Assembly (NCBI GenBank): GCA_021774875.1
Contig: JAJFIP010000328.1
Location: 1-50,661 of the forward strand
DNA from: Emcibacter sp.
Lineage (GTDB): Bacteria > Pseudomonadota > Alphaproteobacteria > Sphingomonadales > Emcibacteraceae
Length of the DNA stretch: 50,661 bases
Direction: 5' to 3'
Part shown: one piece after another, positions 1-9,614 of the stretch
Numbering within the stretch: position 1 is the stretch's first letter
Layout of the letters: every line of letters starts with the position of its first letter
Notes under the pieces: model-generated
Seen by the model: the letters and a program-made list of their open reading frames with translations, nothing else
What the model was told of the DNA's origin: nothing
Databases searched by the model: none
Program-made: the position numbers and the translations under genes

Positions 1-110
1 CTGTATATGAAATTTCTTCAAAAAAGCCCTCAGGGTCGGCATGGATCAGGACTTCGGCTGCTGGATATTCAGCCATAACATGCGCCTCAACATCATCGGA
101 AATATGATGG
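1..110 (-). pseudogene. Partial duplicate of the 3' end of a cation diffusion facilitator gene (truncated copy)
   Basis: Nearly identical to 2792-2901 (1 mismatch seen over 110 bp). The minus strand encodes HHISDDVEAHVMAEYPAAEVLIHADPEGFFEEISYT, as in the full CDF gene at 2787-3707. Homology is lost at about 111. Confidence 0.8.
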
Positions 111-290
111 ACCTCAATAAATAAGCCAGCTTCCCTCTCTACTATAATGAAAGCTATAAGTTTTTCTATCTGAAACACGCAGAATTTTTAATTTTACAGT
201 CATGAGTGTCTTCATTAAGTCTACATAAGTCATTTTTGGCAATTGCTCCAAAAATGGTAAGTTTTAATTATATACTAAATGGAGACTAGA

Positions 291-1115
291 ATGCCTCAAT
301 ATTTTTCAAAAAACCCCCGGCCTCGTATACGCCAGCTACTCTTAGCGGCTACTATTACTGCGGGAATTCTTTCCATGGGCGGATATGCCCAGGCAAATAT
401 GGAAACCCACCACACTACTATGGAGACGGATAAAATGTCACTTCCCACTCAGAAATTTCAAACCATAAATTTCAAAAAAGACAAAGTATATGAGATTGTC
501 TATTTCACCGTAAAACCGGGCAAACAAAAACAACTGGATGAGGAATATTTTCCCGTGTCCATGCCTATCGTGGCAGAATACGGCGGCAAGATGAATGCCA
601 TGTTTGTTGTCACAGACATTGTAAAAGGCGATCTTGAGGGTCACATGGTTGGCATATTTGAATGGCCGAGCCTCGACATTAAAAACAAGATGCATGAAGA
701 TCCACGATTTAAAAAAGTGGCCCCAATTATGCAAGATGCAATGAGCTATTTTAAAACAGGTTTTTATGAAATTGAAAATGATACTGACATAACCTTCTCG
801 AACCGGAAATCATATGAGTTTTTTGGCGCATGGATCAAGTCAGACGAAATATTGAAAGAATATTTCAAGGTTACAGGCCCGATCAAGAAAAACTATGGTC
901 GTTCTGAGCCAAAATTCAAGCTCGCCTTGAAACCTGCAAAAGGTCAGGGCTTCTTTGCGTACGCACCGGACATGTCCGGTATTGTTGAATGGGACAAGGG
1001 TGAAGATTATTACGCCCTGACCAACAGCAAAGAATTCAAAGCACAAGCCGAAGGGTTGTTGAATGATTCAATCAAGGAAATGAATTTGGTTCAAACAAAG
1101 ATTCTCATCCAGTAG
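291..1115 (+). CDS. Putative secreted protein with signal peptide, dimeric alpha/beta-barrel-like (DUF1330/NIPSNAP-like) content
   Basis: ORF 279-1115. Hydrophobic N-terminus ending GGYAQA. VYEIVYFTVKPGKQKQLDEEYFP...FEWPSLDIKNKMHEDPRFKKVAP resembles DUF1330-type barrels. Start at 291 preferred because of a GGAG upstream. Confidence 0.6.
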   Translation: MPQYFSKNPRPRIRQLLLAATITAGILSMGGYAQANMETHHTTMETDKMSLPTQKFQTINFKKDKVYEIVYFTVKPGKQKQLDEEYFPVSMPIVAEYGGKMNAMFVVTDIVKGDLEGHMVGIFEWPSLDIKNKMHEDPRFKKVAPIMQDAMSYFKTGFYEIENDTDITFSNRKSYEFFGAWIKSDEILKEYFKVTGPIKKNYGRSEPKFKLALKPAKGQGFFAYAPDMSGIVEWDKGEDYYALTNSKEFKAQAEGLLNDSIKEMNLVQTKILIQ

Positions 1116-1138
1116 GTGATAATTTCAAGGCAAAAGAA

Positions 1139-1183
1139 TAGCGGTACTTCGCTCACAATATTTGTGGAACTGAAGTACCGCTA
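1139..1183. terminator. Long hairpin, likely bidirectional terminator between convergent genes
   Basis: TAGCGGTACTTC (1139-1150) pairs perfectly with GAAGTACCGCTA (1172-1183). Inner CACAA/TTGTG pair. Lies between convergent ORFs. Confidence 0.7.
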
Positions 1184-1205
1184 ATTTCCTGTTTCCATGT
1201 GAAAA

Positions 1206-1691
1206 TCAATGAGCAAGGATTGTTTTATTTACTTGCACGCCGCTCTCGACATAGGCTGCATTGCTATCCAGCAACTCTTGCAGCATTGGTCTAAACTTAC
1301 TTTTCATCATGGGGGTCATAAGCTTACCGATGAAACCCATTTTCGGTGTAAATTGCATAATCATGGTAATTTCAGTGTTATGATCATTGATCATTCTGAA
1401 ATTAAATGTTCCCACTGCTGATTTTAAAGGCATGGTGCCTTCATAAATATCAAGGACAATTTGTTTGTTTTTTATTGCGCGGATGATTTTTTCGCGTATC
1501 CAGTTTTTGCCATCACTCATTTCGCAGTGACGCATGGCACCAAGGCCCGTAGAAACAGGAGATTGATCCAGTAGATATGATTTTTTCAAGCCGGGATGAT
1601 ATTTATAAATATCCGCGAATTCATCATTCCAGGTTGAAAAGACCTTTTCGATGTGGGCATCGATGGTTTTTTTAACAATTACTTCAGCCAT
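1206..1691 (-). CDS. SRPBCC (START/polyketide cyclase-like) family protein
   Basis: MAEVIVKKTIDAHIEKVFSTWNDEFADIYKYHPGLKKSYLL... typical SRPBCC N-terminus. Confidence 0.7.
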   Translation of the reverse strand: MAEVIVKKTIDAHIEKVFSTWNDEFADIYKYHPGLKKSYLLDQSPVSTGLGAMRHCEMSDGKNWIREKIIRAIKNKQIVLDIYEGTMPLKSAVGTFNFRMINDHNTEITMIMQFTPKMGFIGKLMTPMMKSKFRPMLQELLDSNAAYVESGVQVNKTILAH

Positions 1692-1854
1692 AATTTTTCC
1701 TTTGGTATATGGATAATATTTTAATAAGATAATCTATTTGATTTACTTAAAATCAGATAGTATTATCTATATATATTGGCGAGATCATTAATGAAAATTA
1801 GTTATTCTTGCGCCTTCGGATAGAAAAATTTATATATGAACAAGGGTATTACAA

Positions 1855-2760
1855 ATGCTGGATTTGAATAAACTGAGAACTTTTACGGTTGTAGCAAAAG
1901 CCGGAACCATTACCAAGGCTGCTGACCTGCTTTTTCGCACCCAGCCCGCGATCACCGCCCAGATCAGAGATCTTGAAGAAGAAACAAAGTTGATCCTTTT
2001 TGAGCGAAAAAACTCAAGAATTTACCTCACTAAAGAAGGTCAGTCCCTATATGACTACGCCATGATACGAATTGTGGAGATGGATGATATTATTCTTCGT
2101 CTGCGCCATCAAAACGAAAATCTGGAAGGCAAAATCCGCTTTGGCGTACAATGGGAACTTACCGAACATCTGGTACCGGATATTGTGTATGATTTCAGAA
2201 AACTCAATCCAAATGTATGTTTTGAGATAAGGCAATATGATCATGAAAATCTGGAGGCGGCCCTGTTGGAAAACAAGGTGGATGTAGGATTGAATATTTT
2301 ATACAAGCAGAAACATTTTTTTGAAACTCATGCTTTTTTTAAATTTGAAAGATCATTGGTTGCCGCCAGGGATTATCTGGAAAAAGTACCCCCCATCAGA
2401 AAATATGAAGATCTGTTAAATCTCGACATCATAGGTTTCAGTGAACGTCTTGAAGATTTTAGATTCTGGCTGGAAAAGAACGGGCAAAAACATCTGGTTA
2501 AATTTGCCAATAAATTTTCCAACCCCGTGACCGTGAAAGAAACAAATACCATGCATAGCCTCATAAAAAAAGGCGTCGGGATCGGATTTGGCGACAGCTT
2601 TATTTTACAAAAAGAAATGGATGACAAACAAATTGTAAAAATACTCCCCAAATCTGAGCCCATATATGTGACCATAGATATTGCCAGACGAAAGGTGAGG
2701 ACACCGAACCTGCTTCACGACAGCTTTTTTGATTTCATGCTGGCGCGGGCCAATTGTTAA
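1855..2760 (+). CDS. LysR family transcriptional regulator
   Basis: N-terminal LysR HTH: LNKLRTFTVVAKAGTITKAADLLFRTQPAITAQIRDLEEETKLILFER. Confidence 0.92.
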   Translation: MLDLNKLRTFTVVAKAGTITKAADLLFRTQPAITAQIRDLEEETKLILFERKNSRIYLTKEGQSLYDYAMIRIVEMDDIILRLRHQNENLEGKIRFGVQWELTEHLVPDIVYDFRKLNPNVCFEIRQYDHENLEAALLENKVDVGLNILYKQKHFFETHAFFKFERSLVAARDYLEKVPPIRKYEDLLNLDIIGFSERLEDFRFWLEKNGQKHLVKFANKFSNPVTVKETNTMHSLIKKGVGIGFGDSFILQKEMDDKQIVKILPKSEPIYVTIDIARRKVRTPNLLHDSFFDFMLARANC

Positions 2761-2786
2761 TGCGCGGCACAGTCAGTTTGTTTTCC

Positions 2787-3707
2787 CTATTCTGTATAAG
2801 AAATTTCTTCAAAAAAGCCCTCAGGGTCGGCATGGATCAGGACTTCGGCTGCTGGATATTCAGCCATAACATGCGCCTCAACATCATCGGAAATATGATG
2901 GGCTTCATTTAAGGTAATATCGCCGTTGAGTTCCAGATGAAACTGGATGAATAAATTCAGGCCGGATTTCCGGGTTTTCATATCATGAACGCCACGTACT
3001 TCAGTATGAGTCCTGATGATCTCCAGAATTTTAACCTTATCGACCTCGTCCATTTCCCGATCCATGAGCATATCAACAGAATTCTGGCCAATCTGCTTCA
3101 CATTATACAGAAGATAAGCAGCAACCAGAAGTCCGATCACCGGGTCGGCGTAGTAAACCTGCATATAGCCGCTTAAAACCATAGCCAGTATCACGCCGAA
3201 ATTCATCAAAATATCACCGGTATAATGCAGGTGATCCGCGGCGATGGCCACGGAGCCTGTTTTTCGGATCACATATCGCTGGTATGCCACCAGCAAAACC
3301 GTAAGCACTATGGCAACAATCAACACTATGATGCCCTTATCGGCCTCCTTTACCGGCACTGGGTTCAATATTTTCTTTCCGGCCTCCACCATCAGAAATA
3401 GCGCCGATAGAAAAATAACCATAGCTTGCACAAACCCGGCAATGGCTTCTGCCTTGCCATGTCCGAAACGGTGATCATCATCCGCAGGTGCCACCGCAAA
3501 TCGAATAGCGACCAGATTTATCAGGGAGGCGAGAATATCCATCAGGGAATCCATCAGGGATCCCAGCATGGACACCGCGCCACTGACGTTATAAGCCCAG
3601 GACTTTATCAGGATCAGGGTAAAAGCCACAGCCACAGCCGCATTAGCCGCCCGAACCATCAGGTGGGAAGCATTGCTTTTCTGCCCCTGCTGTTCACTTA
3701 CTGTCAT
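2787..3707 (-). CDS. Cation diffusion facilitator family transporter (FieF-like)
   Basis: MLGSLMDSLMDILASLINLVAIRFAVAPADDDHRFGHGKAEAIAGF CDF signature. Start at 3707 overlaps the pdxH stop by 1 nt (TGATG); the tracked ORF start is 3734. Confidence 0.92.
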   Translation of the reverse strand: MTVSEQQGQKSNASHLMVRAANAAVAVAFTLILIKSWAYNVSGAVSMLGSLMDSLMDILASLINLVAIRFAVAPADDDHRFGHGKAEAIAGFVQAMVIFLSALFLMVEAGKKILNPVPVKEADKGIIVLIVAIVLTVLLVAYQRYVIRKTGSVAIAADHLHYTGDILMNFGVILAMVLSGYMQVYYADPVIGLLVAAYLLYNVKQIGQNSVDMLMDREMDEVDKVKILEIIRTHTEVRGVHDMKTRKSGLNLFIQFHLELNGDITLNEAHHISDDVEAHVMAEYPAAEVLIHADPEGFFEEISYTE

Positions 3708-4282
3708 CACGGATAAAGTTCTCTTTTTATCCAAATACCCAAGTCATTTTTTTCATATAGATGCCTCATATGCAAGCGAAATTTTCGGTCTTCCCAAAAT
3801 TCTATGCGTGTGGGCTCTATGCGAAAGCCGGACCAATAGGGTGGCCTTGGCACCTCTCCAAAGGCATATTTGGCAGCATATTTGGCTATGGCCGCCTCAA
3901 ATTCAAACAGACCTTTCATGGGGCGACTTTGCTTCGATGCCCAGGCCCCGATCTGGCTATCCCTGGCGCGGCTGGCAAAATAAGTATCGGCCTCGGCATC
4001 TCTGACCGCCACTACCGGCCCCTCGATCCTGATCTGCCGTTTCTGTGATTTCCAGTGAAAACACAGGGATGCAAATGGATTTTCAGCCAGTTCCCTGCCT
4101 TTTTGGCTTTCCAGATTTGTGTAAAATGTGAAGCCTCTCTCGTCTGCTGCTTTCAACAAAACCATTCTGACCGATGGCTGACCCTGTCCATCTGCGGTCG
4201 CAAGTGCCACCGCCTCTGCCAAGTCTTCTGCTTCATGGGCCGCCGCAAACCACTCTTTAAATAGTTCGATTGGCTCTGTCAC
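3707..4282 (-). CDS. pdxH: Pyridoxamine 5'-phosphate oxidase
   Basis: [39 protein letters not shown]...[24 protein letters not shown]. Confidence 0.95.
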   Translation of the reverse strand: MTEPIELFKEWFAAAHEAEDLAEAVALATADGQGQPSVRMVLLKAADERGFTFYTNLESQKGRELAENPFASLCFHWKSQKRQIRIEGPVVAVRDAEADTYFASRARDSQIGAWASKQSRPMKGLFEFEAAIAKYAAKYAFGEVPRPPYWSGFRIEPTRIEFWEDRKFRLHMRHLYEKNDLGIWIKRELYP

Positions 4283-4405
4283 TTACCTACCCTTAAATCT
4301 GTCATAATAATGCCAAACTTATCATTACAATATGTAAATTAATTTTATATGTTATATAGTCGTAATAGGCTACAAATACAATCTATTGAATTGAAAGGGA
4401 TTTAT

Positions 4406-4897
4406 ATGTCAGTATCCAAAGTATCATATGTGAAGTCACTCGCTACGGCATCATTAATTATCGTTTTTTCCATGTCACTTGCCGCCTGCACAAAAGAAGA
4501 AACCGGCACTCTGCTCGGTGCTATTGGCGGTGCTGCTATTGGTGATGCCCTTGGTGGTCACGGCACGGGCAAGGTTGCTCTCATTGCGGCGGGAACCCTG
4601 GCGGGTGCGTATATTGGCCGGGAAGTCGGTAAATCTCTTGACAAGGCTGACCGACAGGCCATGCAAGAAAAAACCCAATATTCTCTGGAAAGTACTCAAT
4701 CCGGGGCCACATCAAACTGGCACAATCCTGATAGCGGAAATTCCGGCACCATAACGCCGCAACCGGCCTATACAAACAAAACCGACCAATATTGCCGGGA
4801 ATATCAGCAGACTGTCACCGTTGGTGGAAAAACCGAAACCGCTTATGGCACAGCCTGTCGCCAGCCTGATGGTACCTGGAAGATTGCCAATAACTAG
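4406..4897 (+). CDS. Glycine-zipper surface-antigen-like lipoprotein (RT0821/Lpp0805 type)
   Basis: Lipobox LAAC. Glycine zipper GTLLGAIGGAAIGDALGGHGTGKVALIAAGTLAGAYIGREVG. C-terminal CREYQQTVTVGGKTETAYGTACRQPDGTWKI. Confidence 0.8.
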   Translation: MSVSKVSYVKSLATASLIIVFSMSLAACTKEETGTLLGAIGGAAIGDALGGHGTGKVALIAAGTLAGAYIGREVGKSLDKADRQAMQEKTQYSLESTQSGATSNWHNPDSGNSGTITPQPAYTNKTDQYCREYQQTVTVGGKTETAYGTACRQPDGTWKIANN

Positions 4898-4922
4898 TGG
4901 ATAATATGAGATATATGGCACT

Positions 4923-5819
4923 ATGAAAGACCCCTATAGCGTATTAGGCGTTCCCAAAACATCGACCGATGCGGAACTGAAAAAAACCTATCGCAATCTG
5001 GCAAAAAAACTCCATCCTGACATCAATGCCGGTGATGAGAAAATTGCTGAACGCTTTAAGGAAGTCTCGGCGGCCTATGCCCTGCTGCGCGATAAAGACC
5101 TGCGGGCAAGATATGACCGGGGAGAGATAAATGCCGATGGCTCGGAAAAGGGCTTCTCTGGCGCGGGCTTTCATCCCGGGGCCGGGGGAATGGGCGGGGC
5201 GCGTTTTGGTGAAGGTTTTGACCCGGAAGAAATTTTTGCATCCATTTTTGGCGGTGGCCGACGACAAAGACAGCCGCGCCGCCAAAAAGGGCAAAATATA
5301 ACCTATCGGCTCAAGATTGATTTTCTTGATGCGGTAAAGGGGGGCAAGAAGCCACTTACCTTGGGAAATGGCAAGACACTCAATGTCACCATCCCTGAAA
5401 ATGTCAAGGAAGGCCAGAAAATCAGACTCAAGGGACAGGGAGACGCCGGGGTCGGCGGCGGCCCTGCAGGTGATGCCCTGATTGAAATTATGATCCGGCA
5501 ACATACCTATTATAGGTGTGAGGGTAATGACATTCATCTTGATTTACCGATCACCCTCGAAGAAGCTGTCATGGGATTAAAAGTCAACATCCCGACCATT
5601 GATGGCACTGTTGCCATGTCCATACCAAAGGGATCAAGTTCTGGTCGCATGATGCGTCTTAAGGGCAAGGGCGTAGCAGACCCCAAATCCAGGGTGAGGG
5701 GCGATCAATTTGTCAAACTTCAAATCATGTTACCGGCGGAACCAGATGATGCGCTGGAAAAATCCATCAAAAAATGGGCTAAAGGTAACGCACAGGACGT
5801 CAGATCACATTTGACATGA
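4923..5819 (+). CDS. DnaJ C-terminal domain / J-domain protein (CbpA-like)
   Basis: J-domain MKDPYSVLGVPKTSTDAELKKTYRNLAKKLHPD, G-rich linker, DnaJ C-terminal domains without zinc fingers. Confidence 0.9.
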   Translation: MKDPYSVLGVPKTSTDAELKKTYRNLAKKLHPDINAGDEKIAERFKEVSAAYALLRDKDLRARYDRGEINADGSEKGFSGAGFHPGAGGMGGARFGEGFDPEEIFASIFGGGRRQRQPRRQKGQNITYRLKIDFLDAVKGGKKPLTLGNGKTLNVTIPENVKEGQKIRLKGQGDAGVGGGPAGDALIEIMIRQHTYYRCEGNDIHLDLPITLEEAVMGLKVNIPTIDGTVAMSIPKGSSSGRMMRLKGKGVADPKSRVRGDQFVKLQIMLPAEPDDALEKSIKKWAKGNAQDVRSHLT

Positions 5820-5835
5820 AGAAAAAACTGGTGAC

Positions 5836-6690
5836 ATGAAGAAAAAACTGGATAAATTCAAATTTCTTCTGGAAGCAATTAAAAGTTTCATCAAACATGA
5901 TGGCATGGTGATGGCGGGCTATCTGGCTTTCCTGACCATGCTGGCCCTGTTTCCCTTTATCATTTTTCTGGTTTCCCTTGCCGGTTTCTTTGGTCAGTCC
6001 GAGGCAGGCCCTCAAGCGCTGGAATATATGTTTGAACATATGCCGGAAGATGTGGGCAAGGTTTTGCAGGGCCCCATAAAAAAGATGATCCAAACCACTG
6101 ATAAAAGCATTTTGACCTTCAGTATTCTGGGGGCAATATGGATTTCATCATCGGCCATTGATGCCGGTCGTCTGGCTATTGTCCGGGCCTTTGGCACCAT
6201 CACCCGCAGACCATACCTCAGACGGCGGGCCGAAGGACTATTGCTGGTCGTGCTTTCTGCCAGCAGCATTATCATTGGTATGTCCATATTGGTGTTTGGC
6301 CCGGTGGTCTGGAAAATACTCATCAACTATCTGCCCCTTGAGGCGGATTGGGGGCTAATCTGGAATCTGGTGCGCCTGTCAATCAGTATCAGCTTGATTT
6401 TCGGTGCGCTGTGCCTGTCTTATTTTGTGCTCAAGCCGCGCAAGCTTGATGCGGCAACACCTGTGGTGGCAGGGGCCTTTACCACGCTTGTGCTCTGGAT
6501 GATAGTCGGCAACGGCTTTTCCATATACCTGAAACATTTCGGTAATTATGACGTGACTTATGGCAGTCTGGCCGGGGCTATCATCACTTTAATGTTATTT
6601 TATTTTATTGGTGCATCCTATATTTTTGGGGCAGAAGTCAATGCGGCCCTTTATCATCAAAGGTTGAAAAATATAACAAATACAACGTAA
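5836..6690 (+). CDS. YihY/virulence factor BrkB family membrane protein
   Basis: DGMVMAGYLAFLTMLALFPFIIFLVSLAGFF... multiple TM segments; typical YihY pattern. Confidence 0.88.
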   Translation: MKKKLDKFKFLLEAIKSFIKHDGMVMAGYLAFLTMLALFPFIIFLVSLAGFFGQSEAGPQALEYMFEHMPEDVGKVLQGPIKKMIQTTDKSILTFSILGAIWISSSAIDAGRLAIVRAFGTITRRPYLRRRAEGLLLVVLSASSIIIGMSILVFGPVVWKILINYLPLEADWGLIWNLVRLSISISLIFGALCLSYFVLKPRKLDAATPVVAGAFTTLVLWMIVGNGFSIYLKHFGNYDVTYGSLAGAIITLMLFYFIGASYIFGAEVNAALYHQRLKNITNTT

Positions 6691-6782
6691 CCAATTGAAT
6701 AGTAGACAAAAATGTGTAGGATTGATAAAAATATCCGGCTCAGTGAAACGGACAATTGGTAAAAAGTCCAAGAGGAAGAATA

Positions 6783-7595
6783 ATGACGGAAAATAATGGT
6801 CTTCTCGCTGGAAAACGCGGCATTATCATGGGGGTGGCAAATAATCGTTCCATCGCCTGGGGCATAGCCAGAAAAGCCGCTGAACAGGGGGCGGAAATAG
6901 CCTTTACCTTTCAGGGCGAAGCATTGGAAAAGCGCGTGCGTCCGCTGGCTGAATCCATCGGGTCAGACATTATCCTGCCCTGCGATGTCACGGACGGCGG
7001 ATCAATTGATGCGGTATTTGATGAACTGGAAAAACGCTGGGGTAGAATAGACTTTCTTGTTCACGCCATCGCCTATTCCGACAAGGCCGAGCTAACCGGA
7101 CGTTACGTGGATACCTCGCCGGAAAATTTTGCCATGAGCCTGAATATTTCCTGCTATTCCTTCACCGCCATCGCCCAGCGTGCCGAAAAGCTGATGACCG
7201 AGGGCGGCAGCATGATCACGCTCAGCTATTACGGGGCGGAAAAGGTTATCCCTCATTACAACATCATGGGTGTCGCCAAGGCAGCACTGGAAGCCAGTGT
7301 CAAATATCTGGCCCGCGATCTCGGCCCCAAGGGAATTAGGGTCAACAGCCTGTCTGCCGGACCGATCAAAACTCTGGCCGCAGCGGGCATCGGTGATTTC
7401 CGCTATATTCTGAAATGGAATGAACTGAACTCGCCCCTGGGCCGCAATGTCACCACTGATGAAGTGGGCAATAGCGGCGTTTATCTGCTTAGCGACCTTG
7501 CCAGCGGGGTTACCGGCGAAAATCATCATGTGGATAGTGGCTATAACGTTATGGGCATGAAACGGGAAGATGCCCCGGACCTTAGCTTGGTCTAG
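6783..7595 (+). CDS. fabI: Enoyl-ACP reductase (NADH)
   Basis: LLAGKRGIIMGVANNRSIAWGIARKAAEQGAEIAFTFQGEAL; Tyr/Lys active-site region; tracked ORF 6756, ATG at 6783 preferred. Confidence 0.95.
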   Translation: MTENNGLLAGKRGIIMGVANNRSIAWGIARKAAEQGAEIAFTFQGEALEKRVRPLAESIGSDIILPCDVTDGGSIDAVFDELEKRWGRIDFLVHAIAYSDKAELTGRYVDTSPENFAMSLNISCYSFTAIAQRAEKLMTEGGSMITLSYYGAEKVIPHYNIMGVAKAALEASVKYLARDLGPKGIRVNSLSAGPIKTLAAAGIGDFRYILKWNELNSPLGRNVTTDEVGNSGVYLLSDLASGVTGENHHVDSGYNVMGMKREDAPDLSLV

Positions 7596-7627
7596 GGTCA
7601 GTATCTATTATTTAAGAAAGCAAGCAT

Positions 7628-8701
7628 ATGTCATATAACAGCTTCGGCCATATCTTCCGGGTCACCACCTGGGGAGAAAGCCACGGTCCGGCCATTGGCT
7701 GTGTGATTGATGGTGTGCCCAGCAGGCTGGCCATCAGTGCGGCGGAAATTCAGCATTTTCTGGATCAGCGAAAGCCCGGACAAAACCGCTTTACAACCCA
7801 GCGCAAGGAAGCCGACATAGTCAAAATTATGTCCGGCACTTTTGAGGGCATGACCACCGGCACGCCGATCAGCCTGATGATCGAGAATACCGATCAGCGG
7901 TCAAAAGATTACAGCGACAACAAGGACAAATACCGCCCCGGCCATGCCGACTTCACCTATATGGAGAAATACGGCATCCGCGATCATCGGGGCGGGGGAC
8001 GGTCATCCGCCCGTGAAACCGCCTGCCGGGTTGCCGCAGGTGCCATCGCCCGTAAAATTCTGGGGGACAGCATACAGGTCAAAGCCGCTCTGGTGCAGAT
8101 TGGTGACCATGAAATTAACCGCGAAAACTGGGACTGGGATGAAGTGGGCAATAACCCCTTCTGGTGCCCGGACAAGGCTATGGTGCCAGTATGGGAAAAA
8201 TATCTCGACAATATCCGTAAAAATGGCAGTTCCATCGGAGCGGTGATCGAAGTCCACGCTTCGGGTGTTCAGGCAGGTCTGGGCGCCCCGGTTTATGCCA
8301 AGCTCGACAGTGATCTGGCCGCCGCCATGATGACCATCAACGCGGTCAAGGGCGTTGAGATTGGCGAGGGCTTTAACGCGGCACGGCTCACGGGCGAAGA
8401 AAATGCCGATGAAATGTATATGGACGCGGACGGCAAACCAGCCTTCAATTCCAATCATGCGGGTGGAATTCTGGGTGGGATCAGCACAGGCAATGACATC
8501 GTCTGCCGCTTTTCAGTCAAACCAACATCTTCAATCCTGACCCCGCGAAAAACCGTTGATACACAGGGCAAGGAAACCGAGATCGTCACCAAAGGCCGCC
8601 ATGACCCTTGCGTTGGCATCCGCGCCGTGCCCATAGGCGAAGCCATGATGGCCTGCGTAATCGCCGACCACATCATGCTCCATCGGGCACAACAGGGGTA
8701 G
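7628..8701 (+). CDS. aroC: Chorismate synthase
   Basis: [53 protein letters not shown]. Confidence 0.97.
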   Translation: MSYNSFGHIFRVTTWGESHGPAIGCVIDGVPSRLAISAAEIQHFLDQRKPGQNRFTTQRKEADIVKIMSGTFEGMTTGTPISLMIENTDQRSKDYSDNKDKYRPGHADFTYMEKYGIRDHRGGGRSSARETACRVAAGAIARKILGDSIQVKAALVQIGDHEINRENWDWDEVGNNPFWCPDKAMVPVWEKYLDNIRKNGSSIGAVIEVHASGVQAGLGAPVYAKLDSDLAAAMMTINAVKGVEIGEGFNAARLTGEENADEMYMDADGKPAFNSNHAGGILGGISTGNDIVCRFSVKPTSSILTPRKTVDTQGKETEIVTKGRHDPCVGIRAVPIGEAMMACVIADHIMLHRAQQG

Positions 8702-8813
8702 AGAGTTATTTGATATGGCTGTCAAGCCATTGATAATAATTAAAAAATGTCAAGTTACACTGACCCTAACGGGTTCTATCTACCACCATCACACTACATT
8801 TAATATAATTAAC

Positions 8814-8846
8814 TTGACTTACGCATGATAACGTATTATTGTGCGT
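8814..8846 (+). promoter_or_regulatory. Candidate sigma-70 promoter overlapped by a 26-bp imperfect palindrome
   Basis: TTGACT (8814-8819), 17-nt spacer, TATTGT (8837-8842). ACGCATGATAACGTATTATTGTGCGT (8821-8846) is an imperfect palindrome with 9 matching pairs of 13. Confidence 0.5.
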
Positions 8847-8890
8847 GATAATATCATTTAATGATTGGTGCATAGCAAGAAAGTAGAAAT

Positions 8891-9556
8891 ATGGCATTTA
8901 GAGCAGATGAAACTAAAAAAGACGGCTACGAACACGCAATGAGTTATCTTGTTCCACAGGGACTGAAAGATGAAGAAAGAATAAGCTGCCAAGATATAGT
9001 ATCTGACATAATTGATAAGTGTGGTCACGTAATTGAGGGCTACCCATCATGGCATCCATTGGTTTCAGCGAATCAGGACGATCGTAGCCCTATAACAGTA
9101 CCTGAGAAAAGAGGTGGCTATAACGGTCTTGATCACACAATATATTTTGTTAATGGATTTATTACATGTCCATATCATGATGAACAAAAAGTAATAGATT
9201 CTGTTAAGAACTTGCCAGAGAATCCTGTAGCAAGTATCAAATTCGAGCGAATAGATACCGAACTATATGGCTCTGGAACAAAACCTGTTCTTGTATATTG
9301 TGAATGGGAAACACCTCTGCCAATGGATGGCATGATACCAAAGCACATAGCCATTCCACTGATGCTTGAACAAGAAGTTCCATATTGGAGAGAGTCTACT
9401 CGTGCAGAAACGTGGGAGACAATGCGCCCCTATTTTCTAGGTCGCCCTTACGGTAGTCGTTCCTCACTATTTGTGAATCAGGAAACAGGTTTGGTACTAA
9501 AAAAGGTATGGAATGCGCTCATTTATACAGGAATGTTTGGACCAATAAAAGTTTGA
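8891..9556 (+). CDS. Hypothetical protein (orphan, AT-rich)
   Basis: 221-aa ORF with its own putative promoter; composition differs from neighbours; no family recognised. Confidence 0.7.
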   Translation: MAFRADETKKDGYEHAMSYLVPQGLKDEERISCQDIVSDIIDKCGHVIEGYPSWHPLVSANQDDRSPITVPEKRGGYNGLDHTIYFVNGFITCPYHDEQKVIDSVKNLPENPVASIKFERIDTELYGSGTKPVLVYCEWETPLPMDGMIPKHIAIPLMLEQEVPYWRESTRAETWETMRPYFLGRPYGSRSSLFVNQETGLVLKKVWNALIYTGMFGPIKV

Positions 9557-9614
9557 CATTACGCTGATAGTAACCGAGTTAAGAGAATTTCCAAAGCTCC
9601 ATTCCCCCCGCCCC

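Noticed and set aside
4944-5537. 197-aa minus-strand ORF opposite the DnaJ-like gene
   Set aside because: Antisense shadow ORF; no domain signature; the sense gene is clear.
7092-8458. Antisense ORFs over fabI and aroC (7092-7529, 8003-8458)
   Set aside because: Shadow ORFs from GC-biased codon positions; no ribosome site or domain evidence.
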